Part shown: piece after piece, positions 63,212 to 63,548 of the stretch
Layout of the letters: each line of letters begins with the position of its first letter
Position numbering within the stretch: position 1 is the stretch's first letter
Assembly: GCA_934667095.1 (NCBI GenBank)
Contig: CAKULE010000016.1
Location: 1 to 63,548 of the forward strand
Reading direction: 5' to 3'
Length of the DNA: 63,548 nt
From: an uncultured Oscillospiraceae bacterium
Lineage (GTDB): Bacteria; Bacillota; Clostridia; Oscillospirales; Oscillospiraceae
Made by a program: the position numbers and the translations under genes
Notes under the pieces: model-generated
Database searches by the model: none
Seen by the model: only the letters and a program-made list of their open reading frames with translations
Told to the model about the DNA's origin: nothing

Positions 63212-63548
63212 TCCTGAGAAGTCAAGACTTGGCACGGTAACGATCCAGCTCCCAATTCCGCGAGGACAGTACACCGCGTGCATAGAAAAGCTGGAAGCGC
63301 TGGGGATCGGAGACGCAGTCAAGGCCGACTGTCAGGTAAATAGAATTGACGGCACATTCCCGAATCTGGGGATGCTGCAGATCGACAGCGTAAATATAGA
63401 AGACCTGAACTACCTTGCAAAGAGGCTGGAGAGTTTCAGCGGGAGTGAAGTCACGCAGTTTCTCGCGGTGGCGCATGACTGGGCGCTATACGCGACAAAA
63501 GACCTCATCAATCTGACCTTTTGTTGCCAACAGGTCACAGTTATCACG
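63186..63548 (+). CDS. ardA: ArdA-like antirestriction protein (partial, runs off the window)
   Basis: 121 codons are visible from ATG 63186 (GGAGGAG nine bases upstream); the 3' end is outside. It matches, by recall, the protein called antirestriction ArdA in clostridial integrative elements: VVLSNPEKSRLGTVTIQLPI, YTACIEKLEALGIGDAVKAD, INEDLNYLAKRLESF-like text (here IEDLNYLAKRLESF) and DLINLTFCCQQVTVI. Such proteins mimic DNA to protect incoming mobile DNA from type I restriction. The weak link to proteobacterial ArdA means the activity is inferred. Its presence marks the right end as mobile-element DNA. Confidence 0.7.
   Translation, partial: MSLQVVLSNPEKSRLGTVTIQLPIPRGQYTACIEKLEALGIGDAVKADCQVNRIDGTFPNLGMLQIDSVNIEDLNYLAKRLESFSGSEVTQFLAVAHDWALYATKDLINLTFCCQQVTVIT

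Overview
This looks like chromosomal DNA of a GC-rich, butyrate-forming gut Firmicute of the Oscillospiraceae type (relatives of Flavonifractor, Pseudoflavonifractor, Intestinimonas, Lawsonibacter). The grounds are the strong Gram-positive AAGGAGG ribosome sites, sigma-A promoters, the rimP-nusA-rnpM-ylxQ-infB-rbfA-nrnA-truB-ribF order, a crt-hbd-bcd-etfB-etfA cluster, type III glutamine synthetase, and S-layer-homology (SLH) surface proteins. No species assignment is possible from the window alone.

Layout. 1-1.1 kb is an IS-derived scar with an internally deleted IS4-type transposase. 1.2-5.4 kb is a leftward ilvE-panE-glnN unit behind a consensus promoter and a leader that can fold as a terminator or an antiterminator. 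5.7-21.7 kb is a rightward surface block: a TetR regulator, a 2517-residue Ig-like secreted protein, a 2190-residue SLH-anchored protein and a small exported subtilisin-like protease. 21.7-25.4 kb (leftward) holds a DRTGG protein, two COG0523 metal-chaperone GTPases (one with a large His/Asp-rich insert) and a LysR regulator. 25.6-30.2 kb (rightward, divergent from LysR) holds a MmgE/PrpD enzyme, an ion-transporter-type permease, an FAD oxidoreductase and a tiny Cys-rich ORF; together they look like an uncharacterised organic-acid uptake and conversion module. 30.2-39.1 kb is the translation/transcription operon ending in riboflavin kinase and a DUF554 membrane protein. 39.2-44.3 kb is the butyrate operon with a near-consensus Rex operator in its leader. 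44.5-50.4 kb carries assorted housekeeping genes (a DUF6514-like protein, a P-loop ATPase, CCA-adding enzyme, a cytidylate-kinase-like protein, a ferredoxin-fused aldo/keto reductase, DegV). 50.4-50.95 kb is a rearrangement scar made of gene fragments. 51-55.8 kb is a leftward unit: a two-ORF version of the large CoA-enzyme activase/DUF2229 protein plus a GNAT acetyltransferase. 55.9-59.7 kb is a divergent pair, an SLH surface protein and a MerR regulator, separated by a promoter with the geometry of the mercury-resistance merOP. 59.7-61.6 kb is asnB, and 61.74 kb a tRNA-Leu(CAG). Beyond the tRNA, base composition and gene content change: a conserved mobile-element-type protein, a small Cys-rich ORF and an ArdA-like antirestriction gene that runs off the end suggest the edge of an integrative element.

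How the parts fit. Nitrogen assimilation (glnN, asnB), branched-chain amino acid and pantothenate chemistry (ilvE, panE) and NADH-consuming butyrate synthesis (Rex-linked crt-hbd-bcd-etf) are the metabolic core. The accessory content is mainly cell-surface proteins with dedicated regulators (TetR, MerR) and the LysR/PrpD module. The strongest candidates for undescribed biology are the TetR/Ig/SLH/subtilase locus, the MerR-controlled SLH protein, the LysR/PrpD/permease/FAD module with its Cys-rich miniprotein, and the ilvE attenuator.
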